In this document: in pieces, positions 32,940 through 41,258 of the stretch | How positions within the stretch are numbered: the first letter of the stretch is position 1 | How the letters are laid out: the number at the start of each line of letters is the position of its first letter | DNA from: Streptomyces sp. Tue 6430 | GTDB taxonomy: Bacteria; Actinomycetota; Actinomycetes; Streptomycetales; Streptomycetaceae | Length of the DNA stretch: 64,000 nt | Assembly (NCBI GenBank): GCA_021568835.1 | Contig: JAKGSH010000010.1 | Location: forward strand, 3,658,001-3,722,000 | Direction: 5' to 3' | The notes under the pieces: generated by a model | Database searches by the model: none | Told to the model about the DNA's origin: nothing | What the model saw: only the letters and a program-made list of their open reading frames with translations | Made by a program: the position numbers and the translations under genes

Positions 32940-33822
32940 TCAGCCGGCCAGGGAATCGGCGAGCTGCGCGGCCAGTTTCCGGGCGCTGTCCTGCATTTCC
33001 TTGCTGTCCGGGACGACGCCGAGGGACGTCGCCTGCTCCTCGTACTCGATGGTCACGATGACGTTCGACGTGCGGAACACCACAGTCACCGTGCGCTGTT
33101 TCGCCGTCGAACCGGAGCTGGCGAGCACGTCGTCGACGAAGGCCTCGTCGCCGAGGTCGTCGAGGAGCCGGGACTGGAGGTCGGCGGAGGCAGAGGCAGA
33201 GGCAGAGGCAGAGGCGGAGACGGAAGTGGAGGGGAGGTGGAGGCGGGGGCCGAGGTGGACGCCGGCGCCGGGACGGACGAGGAGGACGAGGCGGCGGAGG
33301 CGGAGGCGGCGGGGGCCGCCGTCGTGCCGCCGGAGGGGTGGCCGCGTCGCCGGCCGACTGCGACGCGGTGGGCGCGGGCAGACCGACCGCCGTCACCTTC
33401 CCGGCGAACAGCGTCTCGGCCTGGCTGTCGTCACTGACCGCGTTGTCGTACGAGACCACCCGCTCGAAGTCGACGCTCAGGTGGTCGATGGCGTCGGTGG
33501 AGTCCACCTTCCAACGGCAGCCCGTCTTGCGGTCCGTGTCGAACGTCAGCGCCGCCTGGCCCGCGTAGGCCGCTTCGCGCTGCGTCTCGTCGGGAATCCG
33601 GACGATGCCCGGCAGCAGGGAGTCGAGGGTGCCGCGGCCCACCGCTCCGCAGGCCTCCGGGAGGTTGTCGTAGCGGCCCGGCTGAGCGGCGGCGGTCACG
33701 GTGCCGGCGGCGCCCGGGTTGGAGTTGTCCGTCGGGCCGCCGTCGTCCGCACTGCCCGAGCAGCCGGCCAACAGGGCCGCGAGGAGCGCGGCGACGCCGG
33801 GTACGTACGCCTTCCGCTGCAC
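32940..33822 (-). CDS. DUF3558 domain lipoprotein (second paralogue), frameshifted in this sequence
   Basis: Starts GTG at 33822 after GAGAGGAG. It has a lipoprotein signal (VAALLAALLAGC) and the DUF3558 opening (YDNLPEACGAVGRGTLDSLL). The frame is lost in the S/A/P linker: after AATPP the translation turns into implausible poly-Arg/Pro, while the expected tail (DLQSRLLDDLGDEAFVDDV, TVTVVFRTSNVIVTIEYEE, KLAAQLADSLAG) is in a third frame ending at 32940. Two separate single-base losses, near 33334 (G/C run) and near 33232 (CCCC on the coding strand), restore an Ala/Ser linker. Both lie in homopolymer-like runs. Confidence 0.8.
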
Positions 33823-34025
33823 GGTCGGCTCCTCTCGACGGTCACATCGTGGGTGGCAGGTCCAGTGTCCCCGCTGGTTATTCGCTTGCCGGACGGGGGT
33901 GGCACCGGCAGACAATGTGTATCGCACGCAACACCGTCGATGCCGGTCCGCCGTCCCTCTTGCCGACCTTGGCACCGGTTTTGCGATTCGATACTTCTGT
34001 TGCTTTCCGGGGAAATGAGGACGAT

Positions 34026-35219
34026 ATGTCGTACGTGGAGATGCCGGGCGCGAAGGTGCCGATCCGCATGTGGGCCGACCCCGCGACGGTCGAGGACGGC
34101 GCGCTCCAGCAGCTGCGCAACGTCGCCACCCTGCCGTGGATCAAGGGCCTGGCCGTGATGCCGGACGTCCACTACGGCAAGGGCGCGACGGTCGGCTCGG
34201 TCATCGCCATGCAGGGCGCGGTGTGCCCGGCGGCGGTGGGGGTCGACATCGGCTGCGGGATGTCGGCCGTCAAGACCTCCCTGACCGCCGACGACCTGCC
34301 GGGCGACCTGTCCCGGCTGCGCTCGAAGATCGAGCAGGCGATCCCGGTGGGACGGGGGATGCACGACAGCCCCGTCGACCCGGGCCGGTTCCACGGGCTG
34401 GCCACCGGAGGGTGGGACGACTTCTGGGGGCGGTTCGACGGGGTTGCGGAGGCGGTGAAGTTCCGTGAGGAGCGGGCTGCGAAGCAGATGGGGACACTTG
34501 GATCGGGAAATCACTTTTGTGAGCTTTGCGTAGATGCGTCCGGTTCGGTGTGGCTCATGCTCCACTCCGGCTCCCGGAACATCGGCAAGGAACTCGCCGA
34601 GTTCCACATCGGCGTGGCGCAGAAGCTCCCGCACAACCAGGGCCTGATCGACCGCGACCTCGCCGTGTTCGTCGCGGACACCCCGCAGATGGCGGCGTAC
34701 CGCAACGACCTTTTCTGGGCGCAGGAGTACGCGAAGCACAACCGCACGATCATGATGGCGCTCCTGAAGGACGTGATCCGCAAGGAGTTCAAGAAGGCGA
34801 AGCCGACCTTCGAGCCGGAGATCTCCTGCCACCACAACTACGTGGCTCAGGAGCGGTACGAGGGCATGGACCTGCTGGTCACGCGGAAGGGCGCGATCCG
34901 TGCCGGTTCCGGCGAGTACGGGATCATCCCCGGCTCCATGGGCACGGGTTCGTACATCGTGAAGGGCCTCGGGAACGAGAAGGCCTTCAACTCGGCGTCG
35001 CACGGGGCGGGTCGGCGCATGAGCCGGAGCGCCGCCAAGCGCCGCTTCACGACGAAGGACCTGGAGGAGCAGACGCGGGGCGTGGAGTGCCGCAAGGACT
35101 CCGGCGTCGTCGACGAGATCCCGGGTGCCTACAAGCCCATCGAGCAGGTCATCGACCAGCAGCGGGACCTGGTGGAGGTCGTGGCGAAGCTCAAGCAGGT
35201 CGTCTGTGTGAAGGGCTGA
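34026..35219 (+). CDS. rtcB: RNA-splicing ligase RtcB
   Basis: A 397-residue GTP-dependent RNA ligase that joins 2',3'-cyclic phosphate (or 3'-phosphate) and 5'-OH RNA ends using Mn2+. Seen: VMPDVHYGKGATVGSV, VGVDIGCGMSAV (metal-binding Cys), LGSGNHFCEL, LMLHSGSRNIGKE, CHHNYVAQE, and SASHGAGRRMSRSAA with the guanylylated His. A run of about 18 codons around 34494-34544, over GSGNHF, uses many A/T-ending codons unlike the rest of the gene. ATG at 34026 follows GAGG. Archease or RtcA genes are not adjacent. Confidence 0.95.
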   Translation: MSYVEMPGAKVPIRMWADPATVEDGALQQLRNVATLPWIKGLAVMPDVHYGKGATVGSVIAMQGAVCPAAVGVDIGCGMSAVKTSLTADDLPGDLSRLRSKIEQAIPVGRGMHDSPVDPGRFHGLATGGWDDFWGRFDGVAEAVKFREERAAKQMGTLGSGNHFCELCVDASGSVWLMLHSGSRNIGKELAEFHIGVAQKLPHNQGLIDRDLAVFVADTPQMAAYRNDLFWAQEYAKHNRTIMMALLKDVIRKEFKKAKPTFEPEISCHHNYVAQERYEGMDLLVTRKGAIRAGSGEYGIIPGSMGTGSYIVKGLGNEKAFNSASHGAGRRMSRSAAKRRFTTKDLEEQTRGVECRKDSGVVDEIPGAYKPIEQVIDQQRDLVEVVAKLKQVVCVKG

Positions 35220-35224
35220 TGGCG

Positions 35225-35260
35225 CCGGTGGGGCGCGGCGCACGGGCCGCGCCCCACCGG
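35225..35260. terminator. Bidirectional terminator after rtcB
   Basis: A perfect 15-bp inverted repeat (35225-35239 with 35246-35260) and 6-nt loop begin 5 nt after the rtcB stop, facing a convergent gene. Confidence 0.88.
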
Positions 35261-35290
35261 GCTGCCCGTGCGGGTGGCGGCGCCATGCCG

Positions 35291-36046
35291 TCAGGCGGCT
35301 TCGTCCGAGGGCTCCAGGAGGTTGTCGCGGAGGGCCGCGGACAGGTTCTCCGCGTTCAGGCCGAGGGCCTTCTCGACGTAGCCCTGGGTGGAGCCGTAGC
35401 GGGAGGCCAGTGCTGTCAGGTACAGGCGCATCACCGACGCGGGGGCGTAGAGGTAGTACGGCCAGGTGGGGGAGGCGCCGTCGTTGCGGGTGCGCCAGTC
35501 CGCGAGGAGGGCGGGGGTGGCGAGTTCGGTGAGGGTGTAGTCCTCGGTGATCAGGTCGTCGTCGATGCCCAGGAGGGCGAGGACCAGGGCGGCCAGTTGG
35601 CCGGTGCGGTCCTTGCCGGAGGCGCAGTGGAAGACGAGGGGGGCGTCCGCGTCCGCGATCAGTTCCAGCGCCTGGCGGATCTCCTCCGTGCCGTCCTGGG
35701 CGACCTCCATGTACCGCTCGGCCAGGTAGGGGCCGGGTTCGACGTCGGGGGTCTGTGCCGCCTGGTCGTAGAAGCGGTGCTCGATGCTGAGGTTGCGGTA
35801 CGTGAGGGAGGGGTGGGACGGGACGCGGCCGGCGCGCTCCGCCTCCCAGGGGTGGCGCAGGTCGATGACCGTGGCGATGCCCAGGGAGAGGAAGAGGTCC
35901 CAGTCGGGGGTGTCCGGGGTCAGCTTGCCCAGGGAGTCGGAGCGGTAGAGGCGGCCCGGACGGACACGGTGGCGGCCGTCCGGGGTGCGGTAGCCGCCCA
36001 GGTCGCGGAAGTTGTGCAGGGTCGTGAAGGGGAGATGTCTGTCCAC
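35291..36046 (-). CDS. Tyrosine-protein phosphatase (PTP/dual-specificity-like)
   Basis: A 251-residue protein-tyrosine phosphatase-like enzyme. Seen: FTTLHNFRDLGGYRTPDG at the N-terminus (family opening), TVIDLRHPWEAER near 79, and the active site FHCASGKDRTGQLAALVL near 137, an HCxxGxxR P-loop whose Cys is the nucleophile. It resembles the actinobacterial MptpB-like Y_phosphatase3 family, which includes tyrosine and lipid phosphatases. The start is GTG at 36046 without a strong binding site. It is convergent with rtcB and lies just downstream of the small membrane protein gene. Confidence 0.9.
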   Translation of the reverse strand: MDRHLPFTTLHNFRDLGGYRTPDGRHRVRPGRLYRSDSLGKLTPDTPDWDLFLSLGIATVIDLRHPWEAERAGRVPSHPSLTYRNLSIEHRFYDQAAQTPDVEPGPYLAERYMEVAQDGTEEIRQALELIADADAPLVFHCASGKDRTGQLAALVLALLGIDDDLITEDYTLTELATPALLADWRTRNDGASPTWPYYLYAPASVMRLYLTALASRYGSTQGYVEKALGLNAENLSAALRDNLLEPSDEAA

Positions 36047-36073
36047 GCCTGTGAGGACCCGCGGGGGCCGGGT

Positions 36074-36250
36074 TCAGTTGCCGTGTCTCACGGCGTAGAT
36101 CATCACGAAGGCGATGACGTGGATGCCGAAGAGGAAGTAGGCCAGGAAGTACCAGACCTGGCGTTCGTCCTTGGTCTCCTGGGCCAGGCGGCGTTGTTCC
36201 GCGGCCCGTTCGGGGGTCTGCGGACCCTGCTGTGCCTGCGCGTCGGTCAT
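36074..36250 (-). CDS. 58-residue single-pass membrane protein (DUF6126-like)
   Basis: A 58-residue protein: a charged N-terminal helix (TPERAAEQRRLAQETKDERQ) followed by one transmembrane helix (WYFLAYFLFGIHVIAFVMIY) and a short AVRHGN tail. It resembles the short Streptomyces proteins grouped as DUF6126. Its ATG overlaps the stop of the SDR gene (ATGA), so translation is coupled. Function unknown. Confidence 0.85.
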   Translation of the reverse strand: MTDAQAQQGPQTPERAAEQRRLAQETKDERQVWYFLAYFLFGIHVIAFVMIYAVRHGN

Positions 36251-37026
36251 CGCGGTTCCCGGTGGACCTTGGTGTTGGACGCCTGGGCGCGCGGGCGCAG
36301 GACCAGCAGGTCGACGTTGACGTGGCTGGGGCGGGTCACCGCCCAGGTGATCGTCTCGGCGACGTCGTCGGCGGTGAGGGGCTCGGCCACGCCCTCGTAG
36401 ACCTTCGCGGCCCGGTCCGCGTCGCCGCCGAAGCGGGTCAGCGCGAACTCGTCGGTCCTGACCATGCCGGGGGCGATCTCGATGACGCGGACGGGCTGTC
36501 CGACGATCTCCAGGCGCAGGGTCTCGGCGAGGACGTGGGCGCCGTGCTTGGCGGCGACGTAGCCCGCGCCGCCCTCGTACGTGCCGTGGCCGGCGGTGGA
36601 GGAGACGACCACGACCGTGCCGTCGCCGCTCTCGACCAGCTTGGGGAGCAGGGCCTGGGTGAGGTTGAGGGTGCCGATGACGTTGGTCTCGTACATCGTG
36701 CGCCAGTCGGCGGGGTCGCCGGTGGCGACCGGGTCGGCGCCGAGCGCTCCGCCCGCGTTGTTGACCAGGACGCCGATGGTGCGGAAGGCCGTCGCGAACT
36801 CGTCGACGGCGGCGCGGTCGGTGACGTCCAGCCGGTAGGCCGTCGCGGAGCCGCCCGCCGCGGTGATCTCCTCGGCGAGCGCCTCGATGCGCTCCTCGCG
36901 GCGGGCGGTGAGGACGACGCGGTAGCCGGCCGCGGCGAGCTGCCGGGCGGTGGCGGCGCCGATGCCGCTGCTCGCGCCCGTGACGACGGCGATGCGGGAC
37001 GCGGCGGACGGGGCGGCGGTGGCCAT
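36247..37026 (-). CDS. SDR family NAD(P)-dependent oxidoreductase
   Basis: A 259-residue classical short-chain dehydrogenase. The cofactor motif is VVTGASSGIGAATARQLA (residues 14-31) and TARREER suggests NADP preference. The NNAG block is VLVNNAGGALGAD, and the catalytic VVVVSSTAGHGTYEGGAGYV ends with the YxxxK Tyr, followed by AAKHG. The ATG at 37026 is preceded by GAGGAG at 9 nt. The neighbouring divergent MarR gene may regulate it. The substrate is unknown. Confidence 0.92.
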   Translation of the reverse strand: MATAAPSAASRIAVVTGASSGIGAATARQLAAAGYRVVLTARREERIEALAEEITAAGGSATAYRLDVTDRAAVDEFATAFRTIGVLVNNAGGALGADPVATGDPADWRTMYETNVIGTLNLTQALLPKLVESGDGTVVVVSSTAGHGTYEGGAGYVAAKHGAHVLAETLRLEIVGQPVRVIEIAPGMVRTDEFALTRFGGDADRAAKVYEGVAEPLTADDVAETITWAVTRPSHVNVDLLVLRPRAQASNTKVHREPR

Positions 37027-37325
37027 GGGGGCGGCTCCTCGGTTCCTCGGGCGGGGCGGACGTGCGGAGAGCGCGGGCGGTCGGACGCCTGCCCGGTCAG
37101 GATAGGCGGGCCCGTGCGCCCGCCGTCCGGGCGGTGCCCGTACGGCACCGGCGGTGCGGTGCCCGTACGGCGTCGGCCGTGCCGTCGGGGCGGACGCGGG
37201 CGCCGGGGCCGCGCGGGGCCGGCAGCCGGTGGGGGCCGGTGGTGGGCGGGGATCGTGCTGTCGGCGGGCCCGGGCGGGGTACGTCGTACGATCTGCGGAC
37301 GGCGCTACGAAGGGGTGTGCGGGCG
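37027..37325. other. SDR-MarR divergent intergenic region with short repeat
   Basis: 299 nt without a gene. A 16-nt sequence GCGGTGCCCGTACGGC occurs twice, near 37131 and 37155, and a shorter copy follows. It should contain promoters and a MarR operator, but I could not assign a clear palindrome. Confidence 0.45.
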
Positions 37326-37802
37326 ATGTCCGGGAACGTGCGGTCGCGGTTGCTCGGCGAGTTGTCCGTCGTCTCCCGGCGGTACGTCGCGGCGTTCGCG
37401 CTGTTCAACCAGGCCGTCGCGGACCGGCTGGGGCTGCACCCGACGGACCTGCAGTGCCTGAACCTGCTCTCGCTGGAGCGGGAGCCGGTGACGGCGGGCC
37501 GGGTCGCGGAGCTGACGGGGCTGACCACGGGGTCGGCGACGCGGCTGGTGGACCGGCTGGAGAAGGCGGGGTACGTCGTGCGGAAGCGGGACGCCGCCGA
37601 CCGGCGGCGGGTGCTGGTGGCGACGGTGCCGGAGCGGATCGCCGAGTTCGGGCGGACCTGGGAGCGGCTGGGCGGTGACTGGAGTCCTCTCTTCGCGGAT
37701 CTGGACGACGCGGAACTGGCGGTGATCGTGCGGCACATGGGGCGGACGGTGGAGTTCAGCGGGGAGCAGGTCGTACGGCTGCGGGGAGGGCTGGAGCAGT
37801 GA
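37326..37802 (+). CDS. MarR family transcriptional regulator
   Basis: A 158-residue winged-helix regulator. The DNA-binding core is PTDLQCLNLLSLEREPVTAG followed by RVAELTGLTTGSATRLVDRL (residues ~38-77) and the wing KRDAADRRRVLV. Terminal helices would form the dimer. The stop overlaps the ATG of the permease gene, and the gene is divergent from the SDR gene. It could therefore control either; no ligand can be inferred. Confidence 0.9.
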   Translation: MSGNVRSRLLGELSVVSRRYVAAFALFNQAVADRLGLHPTDLQCLNLLSLEREPVTAGRVAELTGLTTGSATRLVDRLEKAGYVVRKRDAADRRRVLVATVPERIAEFGRTWERLGGDWSPLFADLDDAELAVIVRHMGRTVEFSGEQVVRLRGGLEQ

Positions 37803-38835
37803 TGCGGACGGTCGAGGACACCCGTACGGAGGGCGGCGGCCCCCTGCCGGCGGAGGGGCGGGGCCGGGTGCCGGGCGGGGGCTGCCGCGGAACTGGCCGC
37901 TGCTGCTGGTGGGCGCCGCCGTGCTGCCGGGCGCGGTGCTGGTGCTGGTCGGGCGGTCCCTGGAGGACCCGGCCGTGCAGGCGTGGCGGACGGTGTGTCT
38001 CGCGGTGACCGTGCAGGCGCTGCCGTTCCTGCTGCTGGGTACGGCGCTGTCGGGGGCGATCAACGCGTTCGTGCCGGCGAGCGTCTTCCGCCGGCTGCTG
38101 CCGAAGCGGGCGGCGCTCGCGGTGCCGGTCGCGGGGGCGGCGGGGGTGGTGCTGCCGGGCTGTGAGTGCGCGTCGGTGCCGGTGGCGAACAGTCTGATCG
38201 GGCGGGGCGTGCAGCCGGCCGCGGCGTTCGCGTTCCTGCTGTCGGCGCCCGCCGTGAACCCGGTCGTGCTGACCGCCACGGCGATCGCGTTCCCCGGCAG
38301 TCCGGAGATGGTGCTGGCCCGGTTGCTGGCCTCGCTGGTGACGGCGGCGGCGATGGGCTGGCTGTGGCTGTGGCGGGGGCGCGAGGAGTGGCTGAAGCCG
38401 GCGGTGCGGCACACCGGGCACCGGCCGGGGCACAGCCGCTGGACGGAGTTCCGGCGCGGTTTCCAGCACGACTTCCTGCACGCGGGGGGTTTCCTGGTGG
38501 TGGGGGCGATGGCGGCGGCGACGTTCAACGTGGCCGTGCCGCGTTCGGTGGTGGACACCTTCGCCGGCTCGCCGTGGCTGTCGGTGCTGTTCCTGGCGGT
38601 GCTGGCGATCGTGCTGGCGGTGTGCTCGGAGGCCGACGCGTTCGTGGCGGCCTCGCTCAGCGGCTTCTCGCCGACGGCCCGGCTGACGTTCATGGTGGTC
38701 GGCCCGATGGTCGACCTGAAGCTGATCGCCCTCCAGGCGGGCACCTTCGGGCGGGCCTTCGCGGTCCGGTTCTCCGCCGCCACGGCCGTCGTCGCGGTGG
38801 TGTGCAGCGTGGTCGTGGGAGGGATGCTGCTGTGA
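37802..38835 (+). CDS. Permease (UPF0718/YcgR-like), frameshifted near the N-terminus
   Basis: The protein has about eight hydrophobic segments, the motif LPGCECASVPVANSL with paired Cys, PAAAFAFLLSAPAVNPVVL and VLAVCSEADAFVAASL. These are typical of the UPF0718 permease family, which includes ArsP-like exporters. ATG at 37802 overlaps the MarR stop, but that frame degenerates into CRGTGRCCWW after about 25 codons. LPRNWPLLLVGAAVLPG continues one frame over. One missing G in the run 37877-37881 explains this. If the frameshift were genuine, translation could only begin at GTG 37909. Coupled to the next gene by overlap. Confidence 0.85.
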
Positions 38836-39635
38836 AGCGGTTCGCGCAGGTCGCGCTGCTGGTGCTGAGCGGGGTCGGGCTGCTGCGGGTCTCGCTGTTC
38901 TCGGAGGCGTACCTGAGGTACGTGAAGGAGGGCATGCGGCCGCTGCTGATCGCCTCGGGCGTGCTGCTGGTCCTGCTGGGGGCGGCGGAGGCGTGGTCGG
39001 CCCGGCGGCGACCGGCGGAGCGGCCCGTGCAGGACGGCGACGGTGACGGTGACGGTGACGACGACCACGGTTACGACGGCGACGGCGACGGCGGCGGACG
39101 GGACCACGGGCACGACCACTCGGGTGTGCCGCGGGTCGCCTGGCTGCTGTTCCTGCCCGCGCTGAGCCTGCTGTTCTACGCCCCGCCCGCGCTCGGTTCC
39201 TACACCGCCTCGCGGGAGGCGCCCAAGGCGGTCGCGGTCGTCGCCGAGGACGGCTTCGACCCGCTGCCGGCGACCTCGCCGCTGCCGATCACGCTGACCG
39301 ACTTCACCCAGCGGGTGCAGCAGGACGGGACGCGGGCCGTCCAGGGGCGCACGGTGCGGATGACCGGTTTCGTCACGCCCGCGGACGGGGGCGGGGGCTG
39401 GTACCTGACGCGGATCATGCTGTCGTGCTGCGCGGCGGACGCGCAGTCGGTGAAGGTGCGGGTGTACGGCGTGGCGGCGCCGGAGGCCGACACCTGGGTC
39501 ACGGTGACGGGGACCTGGCACGCGCAGGGGACGCTGGGGACGTCCTCGGCGGCGGTCGCGCTGGACGGCCGTACCGTCACGGAGGTCGAGCGGCCGGTGA
39601 ACGGCTACACCGACGCGTTGCCGCTCGGGTCGTAG
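38832..39635 (+). CDS. TIGR03943/DUF1980 family membrane protein
   Basis: A 267-residue protein with two N-terminal hydrophobic segments (VALLVLSGVGLLRVSLF, PLLIASGVLLVLLGAAE) and a loop extremely rich in Asp, Gly and His (DGDGDGDGDDDHGYDGDGDG and DHGHDHSG). A third segment (VAWLLFLPALSLLFYAPPAL) follows, then an extracytoplasmic domain with MLSCCAADAQSVKVRV. It overlaps the UPF0718 permease gene; the two families form a conserved pair (YcgR-YcgQ in Bacillus). The acidic His-rich loop suggests metal ion binding. Whether the pair moves a metal is inference. Confidence 0.85.
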   Translation: MKRFAQVALLVLSGVGLLRVSLFSEAYLRYVKEGMRPLLIASGVLLVLLGAAEAWSARRRPAERPVQDGDGDGDGDDDHGYDGDGDGGGRDHGHDHSGVPRVAWLLFLPALSLLFYAPPALGSYTASREAPKAVAVVAEDGFDPLPATSPLPITLTDFTQRVQQDGTRAVQGRTVRMTGFVTPADGGGGWYLTRIMLSCCAADAQSVKVRVYGVAAPEADTWVTVTGTWHAQGTLGTSSAAVALDGRTVTEVERPVNGYTDALPLGS

Positions 39636-39640
39636 CGGGG

Positions 39641-40039
39641 TCAGCCGGCGGTGTCGTAGCGCTCGCGGGCGGCGCGGACCTCGTCGAAGCGGGTCTCCGC
39701 CCAGTCCTTCACGGCGACCAGCAGCAGGGCGAGGTCGCTGCCGAGCGGGGTGAGGGCGTAGTCGACGCGGACCGGCACGGAGGGGGTGACCGTGCGGGTG
39801 AGGATGCCGTCGCGTTCCAGGGTGCGCAGGGTCTGGGTGAGCATCTTGGGGCTGACGCCGGCGATCTTGCGGGCGAGGTCGCTGTAGCGCATCGGGCCGG
39901 GGGCGAGGGCGGACACGACCAGGCTGACCCACTTGTCGCTGATGCGGTCCAGGAGCTGGTTGGTCGGGCACGCCTTGAGGAAGGCGTCGTACTCGGCGCG
40001 GGCCCGCTCGCGCCGCTGGGCCGCTGTCGTGGTCGGCAT
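39641..40039 (-). CDS. HxlR family transcriptional regulator
   Basis: A 132-residue winged-helix regulator. It has the single conserved N-terminal Cys (FLKACPTNQLLDRISDKWVS), RYSDLARKIAGVSPKMLTQT (recognition helix) and LERDGILTRTV. HxlR/QorR-type proteins use that Cys to sense quinones, aldehydes or oxidants. The ATG at 40039 has GGGAGAAGAG upstream. It is divergent from a quinone oxidoreductase-like gene, with a perfect inverted repeat between. Confidence 0.92.
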   Translation of the reverse strand: MPTTTAAQRRERARAEYDAFLKACPTNQLLDRISDKWVSLVVSALAPGPMRYSDLARKIAGVSPKMLTQTLRTLERDGILTRTVTPSVPVRVDYALTPLGSDLALLLVAVKDWAETRFDEVRAARERYDTAG

Positions 40040-40114
40040 GGCTGGCTCTTCTCCCCGGTGCGTGGGCGCTCCCGGCTCCGCGTGCTCTCCGCGCGGTGCG
40101 ATAGGCACCTTCAG

Positions 40115-40140
40115 GTAACTACTTCCTGTTGGATAGTAAC
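40115..40140. promoter_or_regulatory. Probable HxlR operator between divergent genes
   Basis: A perfect 7-bp inverted repeat GTAACTA...TAGTAAC with a 12-nt spacer lies in an unusually AT-rich patch. It sits 76 nt from the HxlR start and 66 nt from the oxidoreductase start. This matches the sites typical for HxlR/QorR regulators. Confidence 0.75.
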
Positions 40141-40205
40141 TCTTCCTAGGGTTGCCACTGCAAGACGGAGAGCACACAAAGACCCGGATGTCAGGGGGAG
40201 TTGTC

Positions 40206-41096
40206 ATGCGTGCAGCAGTGGTGCGGTCGTTCGGCGGGCCCGAGGCCGTGGACGTCGTGGAGCGTGAGGTGCCGGTGCCGGCCGCCCGGCAGGTGCGGAT
40301 CAAGGTGGCCGCGGCCGCACTGAACCCGGTCGACGCCGGGGTGCGTTCGGGCGTCTTCGGGGGCGCGGGCAAGGAGATCGGGCTCGGCTGGGACGTGGCC
40401 GGGACCGTGGACGCGACGGGTGCGGCCACCGCCTGGAGCGTCGGGGACGAGGTCGTGGCACTGGACTACGGCATGGTCAAGCCGCTCGGTACGCACGCGG
40501 AGTACGTCGTGGTGGACGCCGGCGCGGTCGCGGCGGCACCGGCCACGGTCGACGCCGTCCACGCGGCGACGCTGCCGCTGAACGCGCTGACCGCCGCGCA
40601 GGCTCTCGACCTGCTGGACCTGGCACCGGGGGCTTCGCTGCTGGTCACCGGGGCGGCGGGAGCGGTCGGCGGGTACGCCGTCCAGCTCGCGGCGCGGCGC
40701 GGCCTCGCGGTGACCGGGCTGGCCAGGGAGGGGGACGAGGAGTTCGTGCGCTCCCTCGGGGCGGCCGGGTTCGTCACCGGGCAGGCCGCGCCGGCGGCGT
40801 ACGACGGCGTCCTGGACGCGGCGGTCCTCGGGGAGCCGGCGCTGGCGTGGGCGCGGGACGGGGGTGTCTACGCGGGAGTGATTCCGCAGGCCCAGCCCGC
40901 GTCCGTGCGGGGTGTGCGCACGGACGCGGTGGAGGTGAGCGCGGACGGGGCGCGGCTGGCGGAGCTGGTCCGGCTCGTGGACGCGGGGGTCCTGTCGCCG
41001 CGGGTGGCCGAGGTGTTCTCGCTGGCCGACGCGGCCAAGGCGCACGCCCGCCTGGCGGAGGGCGGGGTGCGGGGGCGGCTCGTCCTCATTCCCTAG
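40206..41096 (+). CDS. Zinc-less quinone oxidoreductase-like medium-chain dehydrogenase
   Basis: A 296-residue NADP-dependent medium-chain dehydrogenase of the quinone oxidoreductase type: MRAAVVRSFGGPEAVDVVE start, ALNPVDAGVRSG, GLGWDVAGTVDATG, VGDEVVAL, and the Rossmann motif LLVTGAAGAVGGYAVQLAA near 143. Structural and catalytic zinc ligands are absent. It would reduce quinones or enones with NADPH. Its 3' end (about 41057-41094) is imperfectly duplicated just after the stop. It is divergent from the HxlR gene and probably controlled by it. Confidence 0.9.
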   Translation: MRAAVVRSFGGPEAVDVVEREVPVPAARQVRIKVAAAALNPVDAGVRSGVFGGAGKEIGLGWDVAGTVDATGAATAWSVGDEVVALDYGMVKPLGTHAEYVVVDAGAVAAAPATVDAVHAATLPLNALTAAQALDLLDLAPGASLLVTGAAGAVGGYAVQLAARRGLAVTGLAREGDEEFVRSLGAAGFVTGQAAPAAYDGVLDAAVLGEPALAWARDGGVYAGVIPQAQPASVRGVRTDAVEVSADGARLAELVRLVDAGVLSPRVAEVFSLADAAKAHARLAEGGVRGRLVLIP

Positions 41097-41134
41097 GGGA
41101 GGGCGGGGTGCGGGGTGGCTCGTCCTGGTCCCGT
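41057..41134. repeat. Tandem duplication of the oxidoreductase 3' end
   Basis: About 38 nt at 41057-41094 recur at 41098-41134 with a few changes (GGAGGGCGGGGTGCGGGG shared, then GGCTCGTCCT shared). The second copy is after the stop codon. It looks like a recent tandem duplication. Confidence 0.75.
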
Positions 41135-41220
41135 GGGGCCGGGACGGCACCCCTGGGGGCGCCCCGGCGGGACGCGCGGGCCGTCGGCGGAATACGGGGT
41201 GCGGGGCCGCTGTTCACCGG

Positions 41221-41238
41221 TATAGTTGAACCGTCAAC
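41221..41238 (+). promoter_or_regulatory. -10-like element with overlapping inverted repeat
   Basis: TATAGT (41221-41226) is a good -10 element 33 nt before the luciferase-like gene start. It overlaps the inverted repeat GTTGA-ACCG-TCAAC (41225-41238). A repressor bound there would block transcription. The regulator is unknown. Confidence 0.6.
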
Positions 41239-41258
41239 AATCTGGAGGGTGAGCGGCC

